Source: Stenotrophomonas aracearum
GTDB lineage: Bacteria > Pseudomonadota > Gammaproteobacteria > Xanthomonadales > Xanthomonadaceae
DNA: 64,000 nt
Assembly (NCBI RefSeq): GCF_031834615.1
Contig: NZ_CP115543.1
Location: forward strand, 1-64,000
Direction: 5' to 3'
Shown here: positions 19,239-27,730 of the stretch, piece by piece
Numbering within the stretch: the first letter of the stretch is position 1
Layout of the letters: every line of letters starts with the position of its first letter
Made by a program: the position numbers and the translations under genes
Notes under the pieces: generated by a model
The model's database searches: none
What the model saw: only the letters and a program-made list of their open reading frames with translations
What the model was told of the DNA's origin: nothing

Positions 19239-19712
19239 ATGAAGCCAACCATCCTGGCACTGGACCTCGAAGGCACGCTCATCTCCAACGCAGTCAGTCA
19301 GATTCCTCGCCCTGGGCTTCACCGGTTCCTAGAGGATGTCCGATCGCAGTTCGAGGAACTTGTACTGTTCACTACGGTTCCCGAGGCACTTGCAAGAAGA
19401 ATTGCCGGACTCCTGGCTAGGGAAGGCAGTGTTCCGGCATGGTTTGTCGAGCTTCGATACATCCACTGGTCTGGAAGGACAAAGGATCTTTCCTATGTCT
19501 CCCCCCACGTGGGTGAAGCCCTTCTCTTGGATGACCATGGCCCCTATGTGCATGATGGGCAGGAGAGACTGTGGGTCGAGATCCCGCTGTTCGGCTCCCC
19601 GTACTCGTCAGACGATGACGGGTTGCAGATCGCAGCTGAACGCCTGACCGATCGCATCATTGAACTGCAGAGTGCATCCGACCTTGGCCACATGATCGCC
19701 GATCATGGCTGA
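19239..19712 (+). CDS. HAD-superfamily (NIF-type) phosphatase-like protein
   Basis: A 157-residue protein with HAD motif I as D9-L-E11-G-T13 (the second acidic residue is Glu rather than the common Asp), motif II in LFTTVPE, and a C-terminal acidic motif LLLDDHG. This fits a small capless phosphatase related to NLI-interacting-factor phosphatases. The substrate could be a phosphoprotein, a nucleic-acid end or a small molecule. It follows the unknown gene at 18230 on the same strand. The Glu substitution may reduce or alter activity. It is island cargo. Confidence 0.7.
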   Translation: MKPTILALDLEGTLISNAVSQIPRPGLHRFLEDVRSQFEELVLFTTVPEALARRIAGLLAREGSVPAWFVELRYIHWSGRTKDLSYVSPHVGEALLLDDHGPYVHDGQERLWVEIPLFGSPYSSDDDGLQIAAERLTDRIIELQSASDLGHMIADHG

Positions 19713-20331
19713 GCAGCGCGTTGTCTCGATGGCTCGTTGAAAGAGCGCGTATGCAGCGGCCGTCCTCTCGCACATTCGGCACAGTTAGGGATCAGCACGC
19801 GGGCAGCACTCGAGAAACTCTTTGATAGCGTCGCTCCGGAGAACCCGGAGACGGCCAACCAAAGGTTGCCAGCAATCAAAAGTGGTGCAGTGGCGTTGCG
19901 GCAACCTTACCTTTGCCGGCAGCAATTGAATCGGTAGCTCCAGGCGTACCCACTGCCCAGCCAACACGCTTCCCTAAAGAACGCGCAGTAGCAACCGCGG
20001 CGTCTCCCGATTGATGATGTCAACTCACTGCCAGCCTTGGGTAGCCATTGACCGCGCGCTACCGATTGCCGCGCCAAGCGGACACCAACATTGGTACTGA
20101 AGGAGCAAATCTAGCCTGCGCGACGAACGAACCCACCTCTCTGTTGCGCACTTCCCCCGTACCAGCGAGCAGGTCTTCCTTCACACCGAGCGTACCAGTA
20201 GGGTCACGATCACGCGTAAATATATGAATCAATGGAAGTAAAAAGTAGGCATGATTCTCATTTCAGTTGTTAACGTACCGTAAGGCTCACAGCAAAAAAA
20301 ACTTTCCGTATACCTGATAGCTTTCGGCGCC
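19713..20331. other. Non-coding stretch upstream of the recombinase genes
   Basis: About 620 bases without a convincing gene; short open frames here lack RBS and protein-like composition. GC falls toward 20215-20310 (runs such as AAATATATGAATC and GCAAAAAAAACTT), fitting a promoter for the recombinase genes. No terminal repeats or copies of the island att core were found. Confidence 0.55.
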
Positions 20332-21633
20332 ATGGTCTATGACGTCGAAATATGCACCGCACGTGCAATCGCTTCGGAAGCGACAGGAATCAAGTGTGCG
20401 CAAGGCGTACCCTTACCCGAAGGCTTCTGCTTTTTGGTCAGCAGGTCTGATGGAACGATCGTTCAGCCCGCTTTTGAATTCTTTGCAGATGCCCATCTAA
20501 CGATCGGTCCAAAGCCAAAGCTTGCCTGCAGCAAGAACACAACCGCAGCTATCGCGGCTGACCTCACCGACTTCCATCACTTTCTTGACGCAAGAAAAAA
20601 GCTCGTTTCCGACGTAGATGAGGATCTCCTCAGATCCTATGCGGACACCTTGACTGACCTGGACTCTGCGGTGACCTTGGATAAGCTCGCCGCCGCGACT
20701 ATTCATCGAAGATGGTCGACCGTGACCAAGCTAATCGCATTCTGCGTGAAACGGGGATACCTGAGGAAGGCACCAGCGCTGCTGAGCAAGCAGACGAAGC
20801 GAGGAACTGTTCAAGTTCTCGACGTTGGCGTCGACCTTCCCGGGCTGAACGACGCTGACGAACTCATCACTGCGCTCCATCCCGAGACCGTCGTCGGTAT
20901 TCTTGACGAACTAGGTCCAAACCCTGTGCTCGAGCGAAACGGTCTGGTTGAACTGGCATACGCAACCACGGCGCAGCGATTGATGGCTGAGCTTTGCTAT
21001 CAAGCAGGACTGAGGCGGGCGGAAGTGTGCGATCTCAAAGCGAAAACCATCCTTCAGGCCCGTACGGAAGGGCGCGATCCTCTCACTGCAGTCGCCATCC
21101 CCGTGCTCGGGAAAGGTAACAAGAAGCGCAATGTTCCCGTTCCAGTCTGGCTACTCAACGCGTTGAAGCGCTATGCCAAAGGTGTTCGGCAGCGCCTCGT
21201 TGACCTCCGACTGGGATACCACAAGCTCGAGGATCACGGCGTCCTATTCGTCCTCGACGCAAACAACCGCAAGCATGCGGGCAATCCGATAACCCCGCAG
21301 ATCTTCGACCGGCATTTCGCCCAGGCCAAGGACAGGCTGCTCAAACGGCTCTCCAAAGAGCGTGACCTGGCTCGCTACGAATCCACGCAGCGCGAGCGAA
21401 TAACCATTCACGCCCTTCGACACACCTTCGCCTTGTACACGTACATGGAGAAGCGCGCAAACGGTGACATGGATGCGATCAAGTATGTTCAGTCGGTACT
21501 GGGACACAGTCTCAGGGATACGACTGAGTCCATCTACCTGCGAAGCGCGAACGCATTCGAGAGCGAAACCAGGGAATCGATCAGACTGCACCTTGAAGGT
21601 CAACCCTTTATGCGAATCGGCGTCGAGGCCTGA
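20332..21633 (+). CDS. Tyrosine recombinase 1 of the island (GinA/TnpA-like)
   Basis: Site-specific recombinase that cuts and rejoins DNA through a tyrosine-DNA link. The 433-residue protein has a complete catalytic set: Arg228 (AGLRRAEVCDL), His360 and Arg363 (IHALRHTFALY), Gly391-His392 (SVLGHSLRDTT) and Tyr402 (SIYLR). The N-terminal part (about 70-150) looks like a SAM-like core-binding domain. It is first in a run of three recombinase genes, as in GInt and Tn554 elements. No good RBS is visible before ATG 20332, so the true start may differ. It is probably the main catalytic subunit. Confidence 0.9.
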   Translation: MVYDVEICTARAIASEATGIKCAQGVPLPEGFCFLVSRSDGTIVQPAFEFFADAHLTIGPKPKLACSKNTTAAIAADLTDFHHFLDARKKLVSDVDEDLLRSYADTLTDLDSAVTLDKLAAATIHRRWSTVTKLIAFCVKRGYLRKAPALLSKQTKRGTVQVLDVGVDLPGLNDADELITALHPETVVGILDELGPNPVLERNGLVELAYATTAQRLMAELCYQAGLRRAEVCDLKAKTILQARTEGRDPLTAVAIPVLGKGNKKRNVPVPVWLLNALKRYAKGVRQRLVDLRLGYHKLEDHGVLFVLDANNRKHAGNPITPQIFDRHFAQAKDRLLKRLSKERDLARYESTQRERITIHALRHTFALYTYMEKRANGDMDAIKYVQSVLGHSLRDTTESIYLRSANAFESETRESIRLHLEGQPFMRIGVEA

Positions 21634-21735
21634 CGAGTTGGAGCTCACACGGCTCCACGGCCAGCATACGCACTACTCCTCGCATGTGACCGACTCACCT
21701 TATCAAATCAGATTGAACACGGATTGGAGCGTTAC

Positions 21736-23565
21736 GTGGCAGGAAGAAGATCCGCCCAGCTGCGGCACGCCGTAGTAGTTGAGGAAAAGGTAGGCAACAC
21801 AAAGAAATGGGATGTCCGCGAGAGCGCTGGTCGCCTAGAAGTCGCGTTCAGGCGCGCCGGAGACCTGCGCGACAACATCGTTAATCTCAGCCGGTGGAAG
21901 GGCATAGGTGCAGCGGCACCGCTCTTCGCCGAGGCGTTCTGCCGAGCTAACAAGAACAGCAGGGAGACGACTAGATCCTCTTCAGCTAACAACATCGTGA
22001 GTGGCCTGGTGCAGTACCTAACCGTAAAAGGGGTAAAGATAAGCGGCCCAGACGACACTCCAATGGATCTCGGCGAGTCCTTTCTAACGTATCTGAAAGG
22101 TAGGGATACCACGCACCCGACAGTTCTCTCGGTGGAGACCCAGCGCCACTATTACGGGACCTTCAAGAAGGTCGTTCTTGCGCTGCACGAGATGGATCCA
22201 CGGTGGAAGGTGATCCGTATTCCGCCAAAGCCGTTCGCAGGACTGCCACGGAAGAGCAAGCCGAAAGAGCTGGACCGTGCGGCTTGGGCCAACGTCATGA
22301 AGGCGGCGGTCGAAGAATGCATATCGACAATGGACGAAGTGTGGCCGCTTCTAGATAGGGTTCACAGTGCCCTCGCTCAGAAGAAAAAGGGCGACGCTGT
22401 ATCGCTAAGCGATCCGGCAGAGGCAATTGCTCAAATATTGGCAAACTTTGACGGTCATCTTCCTCGCCAAGGCGCGGTTCACAAGCTCCCAGGCGTAGGA
22501 AAGATCAGCGAAAGCGAGTACTTCCGTCTGAGGAGACTAGCGCACCCGATCGGCGGCGATCTGATCCCATTCTTTCTCGTACTAGCCATGCACTCGGGCT
22601 TCAACGAGCAGCCACTTAGAACACTCACCCTGAATGGCATATCGGAGCACTACCCGCTTGGACAAAAGCGAACGGTGATCAAGTCCTCCAAGCGCAGGGC
22701 TGGAAGTTCCGCTCAGGGCGCGACACAGCGAGCAGCCTTCCCCGCTAGCGATCACCCGCTAGCGCCTGAAAGATTGATCAGTTTCGTTATTGCTTGGACC
22801 AAACGAATCAGAGACTACGCTGCTGGTGAGCTTGCCAATGACTTCTTCCTCCACGCAGTTTCCGAAGGCGGGCGGCACAAGCGCCGAGGAATGCACATCG
22901 ACTCCTACTCAGCCAGAACCGACGACGTGACCACGCGGGTGACCGGTTACATCACGTTGTTCTGCAAACGAAGGGGGCTTAAGTACTCTGGCTCTCAAGC
23001 AAACAGGCTTGCGTTCTCCGAAGCGGTTGATGGGCTGACCGACGGCGACGCCTTCGAGCTCCGAGCAATGCTAGGCCATCGGCTACTGTCAACTGGTCAA
23101 GACAGTTACCAGACAACCACGATGCAGCATCGGCAAAAGGAACAGCTGGCAGGAGCCATGACCGCACAGGAGCGCTGGGTGACTTCAAATGGAAAGATCG
23201 ACACACGCTCCGCCCGAAGTGATCGTGAGCAAACGGCAGCCACGCAGGGCTTCTGCTGTGCAGATCCATTCCAAAGTCCTCAACCAGGGCAGCGCCATGG
23301 AAAGCTCTGCACCAGCTATGGTTCCTGTCCTGCATGCCCGCTCGCCGCAGCTGATCCAAACGAAGCCTACGCGCTCGCGCGCTTTCTTCAACTGCAGGAG
23401 CTATACGAAGAAGCCAGGGCAGAGCTCGGCAGCGAGATCTGGAGGCGAAAGTTCGAGAATGCCTATCTCGCTCTCCGCGATTCATGGATCCCAGCAGTGA
23501 GCACAACTGCGAATCGACAATCAGCGATGATGATCATGCTGACGCCCCTGCCTGGACTTGAATAG
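21736..23565 (+). CDS. Tyrosine recombinase-like protein 2 of the island (GinB-like)
   Basis: A 609-residue protein with recombinase fold features but degenerate catalytic boxes. MLGHRLLSTGQDSYQTT supplies the GH and Tyr boxes, while the usual HxxR box appears only as a poor match around SQANRLAF. The C-terminus carries a cysteine cluster (CTSYGSCPACPL) that could bind metal. GTG 21736 was chosen because GGAG lies six bases upstream; a TTG at 21724 would add four residues. It starts about 100 bp after recombinase 1 and ends 38 bp before recombinase 3. In GInt islands all three recombinases are reported as essential, so this one may be structural. Confidence 0.82.
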   Translation: MAGRRSAQLRHAVVVEEKVGNTKKWDVRESAGRLEVAFRRAGDLRDNIVNLSRWKGIGAAAPLFAEAFCRANKNSRETTRSSSANNIVSGLVQYLTVKGVKISGPDDTPMDLGESFLTYLKGRDTTHPTVLSVETQRHYYGTFKKVVLALHEMDPRWKVIRIPPKPFAGLPRKSKPKELDRAAWANVMKAAVEECISTMDEVWPLLDRVHSALAQKKKGDAVSLSDPAEAIAQILANFDGHLPRQGAVHKLPGVGKISESEYFRLRRLAHPIGGDLIPFFLVLAMHSGFNEQPLRTLTLNGISEHYPLGQKRTVIKSSKRRAGSSAQGATQRAAFPASDHPLAPERLISFVIAWTKRIRDYAAGELANDFFLHAVSEGGRHKRRGMHIDSYSARTDDVTTRVTGYITLFCKRRGLKYSGSQANRLAFSEAVDGLTDGDAFELRAMLGHRLLSTGQDSYQTTTMQHRQKEQLAGAMTAQERWVTSNGKIDTRSARSDREQTAATQGFCCADPFQSPQPGQRHGKLCTSYGSCPACPLAAADPNEAYALARFLQLQELYEEARAELGSEIWRRKFENAYLALRDSWIPAVSTTANRQSAMMIMLTPLPGLE

Positions 23566-23603
23566 TCCGGCTGTACCGCCACTAGCGAATCAATTCTAGA
23601 GAT

Positions 23604-25676
23604 ATGGCTATGCCCGCAGCAAGAAAGGTCGAAACAGCGCAGGCAGCGACCCTGCATCCTTCCTTCCAAGTTGACTATGACAGTGATGTCTGGACCTTTG
23701 CCCAGACCACGGTCGGCCAACAGAAGGAGTTTGTCACAGTTGACTGGGCAATCCCTGTGGCACGCGGAGAGTTGCTCACGGACTACAAGCACAGAGGACT
23801 GCTCTCTGAGCTGAAGTGCTACCTCAAGACCGCCATCATTGAGGACACCGTACGTATGACGGTTGGGTCTATCCCTGGCACTTACATGGGCATGAGGGAG
23901 CTGGTGAAGTTCATGGGAGAGCGGGAGATCCACTCCCTCTTCGATATCACCACGGCGATGAGCTGGGACTACGTCGAAGGTCTCGAAGAGCAGTACATGA
24001 CGGCCCGAAGTGATGCCGGTCGAGACAGGGCGTGGACGCATGCGACCGCCTACAAACTCATCCATCCACTTACACAGATCTACGAAATCGCGGACAGCTT
24101 GCGCGCCAGAGGCGGACAAGCACCGTGCGAAGCGCCGTTTGACGGAAGAAAGACCTACGACGTCGTGACAGAGCCGCTCGGGCTTGCTCGAACGGGTGGA
24201 TTGATGCCTGTCCCGGACGAGATCTCGGTACCGATTCTTTCCTACGCATGTGAATGGATTGAGTACGGCTCGGAGGATGTGATCAGACTTCAGGCTGAGG
24301 TCATCCCGATGCTGATCGACGCAAGAAGTGCTACGGGACCGAGACGAATCGCCTGCTTTCGTCAGATCAAACGGCACATCGAGGAGTTCCAGATGAGCCC
24401 GATCCCAGGGACACTGACACCCTGGCATGAGCCATTGGCCACCATAGATCGGATTGATGACGCTGGTGACGAGCGCGAGATTAGCGGAACTCAGGGCCTG
24501 AGACGCCTAATACTAATGACTCAAAGCGCATGCAGTGTCTTGCTGCAGGGATGCACCGGGATTCGAGCTCATGAGCTGATTGGCCTCTCCCTGGACCACG
24601 ATCCGACGCTACAGCACGGTGTGGTCAAGTCAGTGACGTCGCTAGACGGACTAATGGAGGTGTTCTCCATCTGTGGCATTTCCGCCAAAAGGGAAGCGAC
24701 TCGCCATGAGTGGACTGCCGGACTGCGCCCGTTGGGCACGAATCACCTGCCGATCGTGCTGAAATTCGTCGAGGTGCTGGTGCGGCTAATGGAGCCTTGG
24801 CGAGCACTATCGGGCACTAAGTCACTGATGCTCAGCTTCTCCCACGCCAAGTCCCTTCCATCGGGTCCCGATGGAATCGGCCGAATGACAGCATCCAGAA
24901 ATTCTCTGCTGCAACGTGAGTTTGCCGTCGAAGCCCTCACGAAGAAGCGTGGCATCGAAACGACGCAAGCTGTTTACGAGGTGAGGTACCTACGCCCGCA
25001 GCGATGGAGGATCACCTTTGCGCACTATGTGTTCCGATCCAAGCCGGAACTAATGCCAGCGCTACGGACGCACTTCCGTCACATGAGCGAGCAGATCACG
25101 GATCAAGGGTACATTGGAAACGATGCGGCTCTGCTCGAGAACTTGGAAGGAGAGAGAGTCATGGAGACCTCTCGGTTCCTAGTTCAAATCACCCTCGGCA
25201 GGCCGATCGGAGGTGGACCGGCGCAGCGTCTTCTCATGCAGCATGCCGAATCAATGACCGAGGCACTGTCCAAGATGGACGGAGAGACGCCGATCGATAA
25301 GGCCGTGGCATACGTGAAACTCACCGACCTGCGGATATGGACAGGGACCTACGCAAGTTGCCTGATTGATATGTTGCCTGACCGTTCCAGCTGCAACCCA
25401 CAAGCAAGCCTCCTCACTGTCCGCGCCTCGCCGAACTTCGGCCTACGGTCGCCCGGCCTGTGCGCGGGGTGCAAGTGCTGCATCATCCTGCCAGAGCATA
25501 AGGACTTTTGGGAGGATCGCCTCCTGAAAAATCAGGCCATTGTCCAGATGGAGCGGACCAACTCTAGGGATCAGTATTCCAAGATTGCTATGAGCCGTGT
25601 TGTTCAGAGTCGAGCAGTGCTGAGGATGATATCCAACGCTACCGGGGACGCTTCCGATCGTTCCGGCGAAAGTTGA
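23604..25676 (+). CDS. Tyrosine recombinase-like protein 3 of the island (GinC-like)
   Basis: A 690-residue protein, the largest of the three. Recombinase box I is Arg321 in GCTGIRAHELIGL. Box II appears as RPQRWRITFAHY, with Arg in place of the usual His. The C-terminal box HFRHMSEQITDQGYIG supplies a His and the candidate nucleophile Tyr503. A cysteine-rich stretch near the C-terminus (GLCAGCKCCIILPEH) resembles the cysteine tail of protein 2 and may bind zinc. The last 38 bases overlap the end of the convergent small HTH gene. Tn554 TnpB is of similar size and is the other natural comparison. Confidence 0.82.
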   Translation: MAMPAARKVETAQAATLHPSFQVDYDSDVWTFAQTTVGQQKEFVTVDWAIPVARGELLTDYKHRGLLSELKCYLKTAIIEDTVRMTVGSIPGTYMGMRELVKFMGEREIHSLFDITTAMSWDYVEGLEEQYMTARSDAGRDRAWTHATAYKLIHPLTQIYEIADSLRARGGQAPCEAPFDGRKTYDVVTEPLGLARTGGLMPVPDEISVPILSYACEWIEYGSEDVIRLQAEVIPMLIDARSATGPRRIACFRQIKRHIEEFQMSPIPGTLTPWHEPLATIDRIDDAGDEREISGTQGLRRLILMTQSACSVLLQGCTGIRAHELIGLSLDHDPTLQHGVVKSVTSLDGLMEVFSICGISAKREATRHEWTAGLRPLGTNHLPIVLKFVEVLVRLMEPWRALSGTKSLMLSFSHAKSLPSGPDGIGRMTASRNSLLQREFAVEALTKKRGIETTQAVYEVRYLRPQRWRITFAHYVFRSKPELMPALRTHFRHMSEQITDQGYIGNDAALLENLEGERVMETSRFLVQITLGRPIGGGPAQRLLMQHAESMTEALSKMDGETPIDKAVAYVKLTDLRIWTGTYASCLIDMLPDRSSCNPQASLLTVRASPNFGLRSPGLCAGCKCCIILPEHKDFWEDRLLKNQAIVQMERTNSRDQYSKIAMSRVVQSRAVLRMISNATGDASDRSGES

Positions 25677-26064
25677 CGACATTTGCTCCATCGTCTCTCT
25701 TGGTACTCTGCTTCTGAAGCCGGGACACTGCGAGTTGGAGAGATGCGTTGTGGATGTTGGTCTTGTAAAGCAGAGCCTTCAACCTTGCGTTCTCAGCCTT
25801 AACCCTGGCGAGCTCTTCAGCTACTGAGCCTCGCCTCTCCTCCTCAGCCAGCTCCTGAATTTTAAGCCAGACGTGCCCAAGTCGAGCGTGCCTTGATCCA
25901 AAGCTCCCTCTATTTACTCCTGCCTCTGCCGCGACCGCGGTAGGCGTGATGATCCGATGACCTGCGGCCATCTTTGCCTTCAGCAGTTCATTGGTCGGGC
26001 GTCGCTTCACCAGGCGGTCAAGAGCGGCCAATGCCTTATCCTCTACTGAGTTGGGTCTGCTCAT
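25639..26064 (-). CDS. Small HTH/coiled-coil protein, TnpC/GinD-like accessory factor
   Basis: A 141-residue basic protein. Residues 40-58 (TPTAVAAEAGVNRGSFGSR) look like a helix-turn-helix; residues about 68-118 form a heptad-rich coiled coil (ELAEEERRG...RVKAENARLKALLY), and the tail is very basic (NFRRNDRKRPR). This layout matches the small accessory proteins of Tn554 (TnpC) and GInt (GinD). In those elements the gene is co-directional with the recombinases; here it is on the opposite strand and its 3' end overlaps that of recombinase 3 by 38 bp. ATG 26064 was chosen over 26124, which would add a low-quality 20-residue leader. Confidence 0.72.
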   Translation of the reverse strand: MSRPNSVEDKALAALDRLVKRRPTNELLKAKMAAGHRIITPTAVAAEAGVNRGSFGSRHARLGHVWLKIQELAEEERRGSVAEELARVKAENARLKALLYKTNIHNASLQLAVSRLQKQSTKRDDGANVVNFRRNDRKRPR

Positions 26065-26308
26065 TCTGCTGTCCGCTGACGCATCATTGGTAAGCAGATA
26101 GCCTACGCCACCTTCGCCGCCCAATCATCTAGGTGGGACAAGGAGAACCTTGAAATCAATCCTGATGCAGTCGCTGCCCGGCGAGACCCACGTTCTTCAG
26201 ACCCAGATGTTCAGCAACGACTTTGGGACAAGGTCCATTGTGACCATTGCAATGATGAAGCGCCGCAAAGCTTCGTGCCTGATAGGGCGCAGAATGGTTA
26301 GGTTGAGG

Positions 26309-27730
26309 CTATGGGGTCGGGGTCAGCGTTGGGGTACTGGAGCAGATCACCAGCCCTTTCGCACCACGCGTGAGGGCTACATAGAGGTTCTGCACGCTCA
26401 TGCTCTCCGGATAGAGGACCACGGCAATGTCTGCCTCGAGACCTTTCAGAAGGAGAGTGCTGCCGACTGCTCTGCGCGCAATGGGGCGGCTGAGGTGACG
26501 ATTTCGCTCGCGGGCATGAAGTGCGGCTCCTAATAGATCTTGCTCTCCGTTGATAACGCTTCGCATGGCTGATCGACAGCAGTGCAGAATCTCGGGCCGA
26601 TAGACCCGAGTGCCTGTCTGTTCGGCCAAAGCGTCCACCAGCCGCAAGGCGCGCGTCATGGTCCGCTCGGACTCAAAGGCGACTGCCTCAGCTTCTACAG
26701 GAGTTGGAGGTGTCCTGGCTCTCCCTCTACGAATGGTACCGACACGCGTCACTAGATTCGCCGTGCCGACGCCCGTCATCATGAGAGCGGAGAAGGTGGC
26801 CAAGTCTTGCAGCGCACTAGGAGCCTGAAGATTGAATTGCCTGGCGAAGTTGACGAGGTCTCGCATGTCCACGGCTTCTACCGCCATTGCCCCAGGCGTT
26901 TGGCTGGTGAGTTGGTGGCGGCCTTGAACATTCATGGACTCGCCAATTACCAGAACCGTTCCTTGGCTACCAGGCGCATTGGTCCGTGCCGCAGTCAATC
27001 TTTGCTGCACTTCACTACCGGCAACCAGCTGGATCCAACGAACGGATGACGGAGCCGTAGTTAGATCAATGGGTAAGCCGGCCGTAAGAGCATGCCTTTG
27101 GGATAGCAGCCACTGGCCCAGCTCTTCATTACCTGCAATTTGCCAGCGCCAAGGGGTTCGAAGGCTACCCGCTGCTGGGAAGGACGATTGAACGTCTTGT
27201 TCCCAGTGAACCAGCCGATTTCCGCCAAATCCGAAGATGGCCTGCAGAGGGTCACCGAGGACGCACGTGGGCAAAAGCGCAGCGAGGGTGGACACGATGG
27301 AGTGCTGAACGGTGCTGCAATCCTGATACTCGTCAACCAAAAGCCGGGCGTAAGTGGCTGCGATGGGTGCAGCGATATGCCCCGAGTCCAAGAGTTGCCG
27401 GAATGATTCACGGATCGCGGGGTAGTCGCTACCCGCGTTGTTGAGCTCCAAGAGTTGGGGATGATGGCCACTGCGCGCCGGGAACTTGGCGATGAGACGC
27501 ATAGCGAATCCATCAATCGTCGACAGCCGATAGGCAGAGCTGGGCACCCCCGCGCGTTTCAAGCGTGTCCTCAACGCGGTGACGCCAGCATTTGTGTGAG
27601 TCAGAACAAGGATCGGTCTGTTCCCAGAGTGGGATGCCAGCGCCTCGGCAATCAGCTGGGTTTTGCCGCATCCTGCTGGGGCGGTGATCGATCCGCGTTG
27701 GATAGCTAGCAGATCGATTTCAGGCAGCAC
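26309..27730 (-). CDS. gajB: Gabija anti-phage protein GajB (UvrD-like helicase)
   Basis: A 473-residue superfamily-1 helicase with Walker A APAGCGKT (about 17-24), motif Ia-like LVLTHTNAGV, Walker B LLVDEYQDCS, a Q-rich segment GDPLQAIFGF and a C-terminal motif VI YVALTRGAKGLVI. It starts with GTG at 27730 and overlaps the upstream gajA stop by 11 bp, so the two are translationally coupled. Known GajB proteins are about 490 residues and act with GajA to degrade phage DNA when nucleotide pools drop. Order, strand and overlap fit a classic Gabija operon. Confidence 0.88.
   Translation of the reverse strand: MLPEIDLLAIQRGSITAPAGCGKTQLIAEALASHSGNRPILVLTHTNAGVTALRTRLKRAGVPSSAYRLSTIDGFAMRLIAKFPARSGHHPQLLELNNAGSDYPAIRESFRQLLDSGHIAAPIAATYARLLVDEYQDCSTVQHSIVSTLAALLPTCVLGDPLQAIFGFGGNRLVHWEQDVQSSFPAAGSLRTPWRWQIAGNEELGQWLLSQRHALTAGLPIDLTTAPSSVRWIQLVAGSEVQQRLTAARTNAPGSQGTVLVIGESMNVQGRHQLTSQTPGAMAVEAVDMRDLVNFARQFNLQAPSALQDLATFSALMMTGVGTANLVTRVGTIRRGRARTPPTPVEAEAVAFESERTMTRALRLVDALAEQTGTRVYRPEILHCCRSAMRSVINGEQDLLGAALHARERNRHLSRPIARRAVGSTLLLKGLEADIAVVLYPESMSVQNLYVALTRGAKGLVICSSTPTLTPTP

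Noticed and set aside
26150..26533. Plus-strand open frame considered as a co-directional GinD/TnpC candidate
   Set aside because: Its 3' part lies antisense to gajB, it shows no HTH or coiled coil, and the minus-strand gene at 25639-26064 fits far better.
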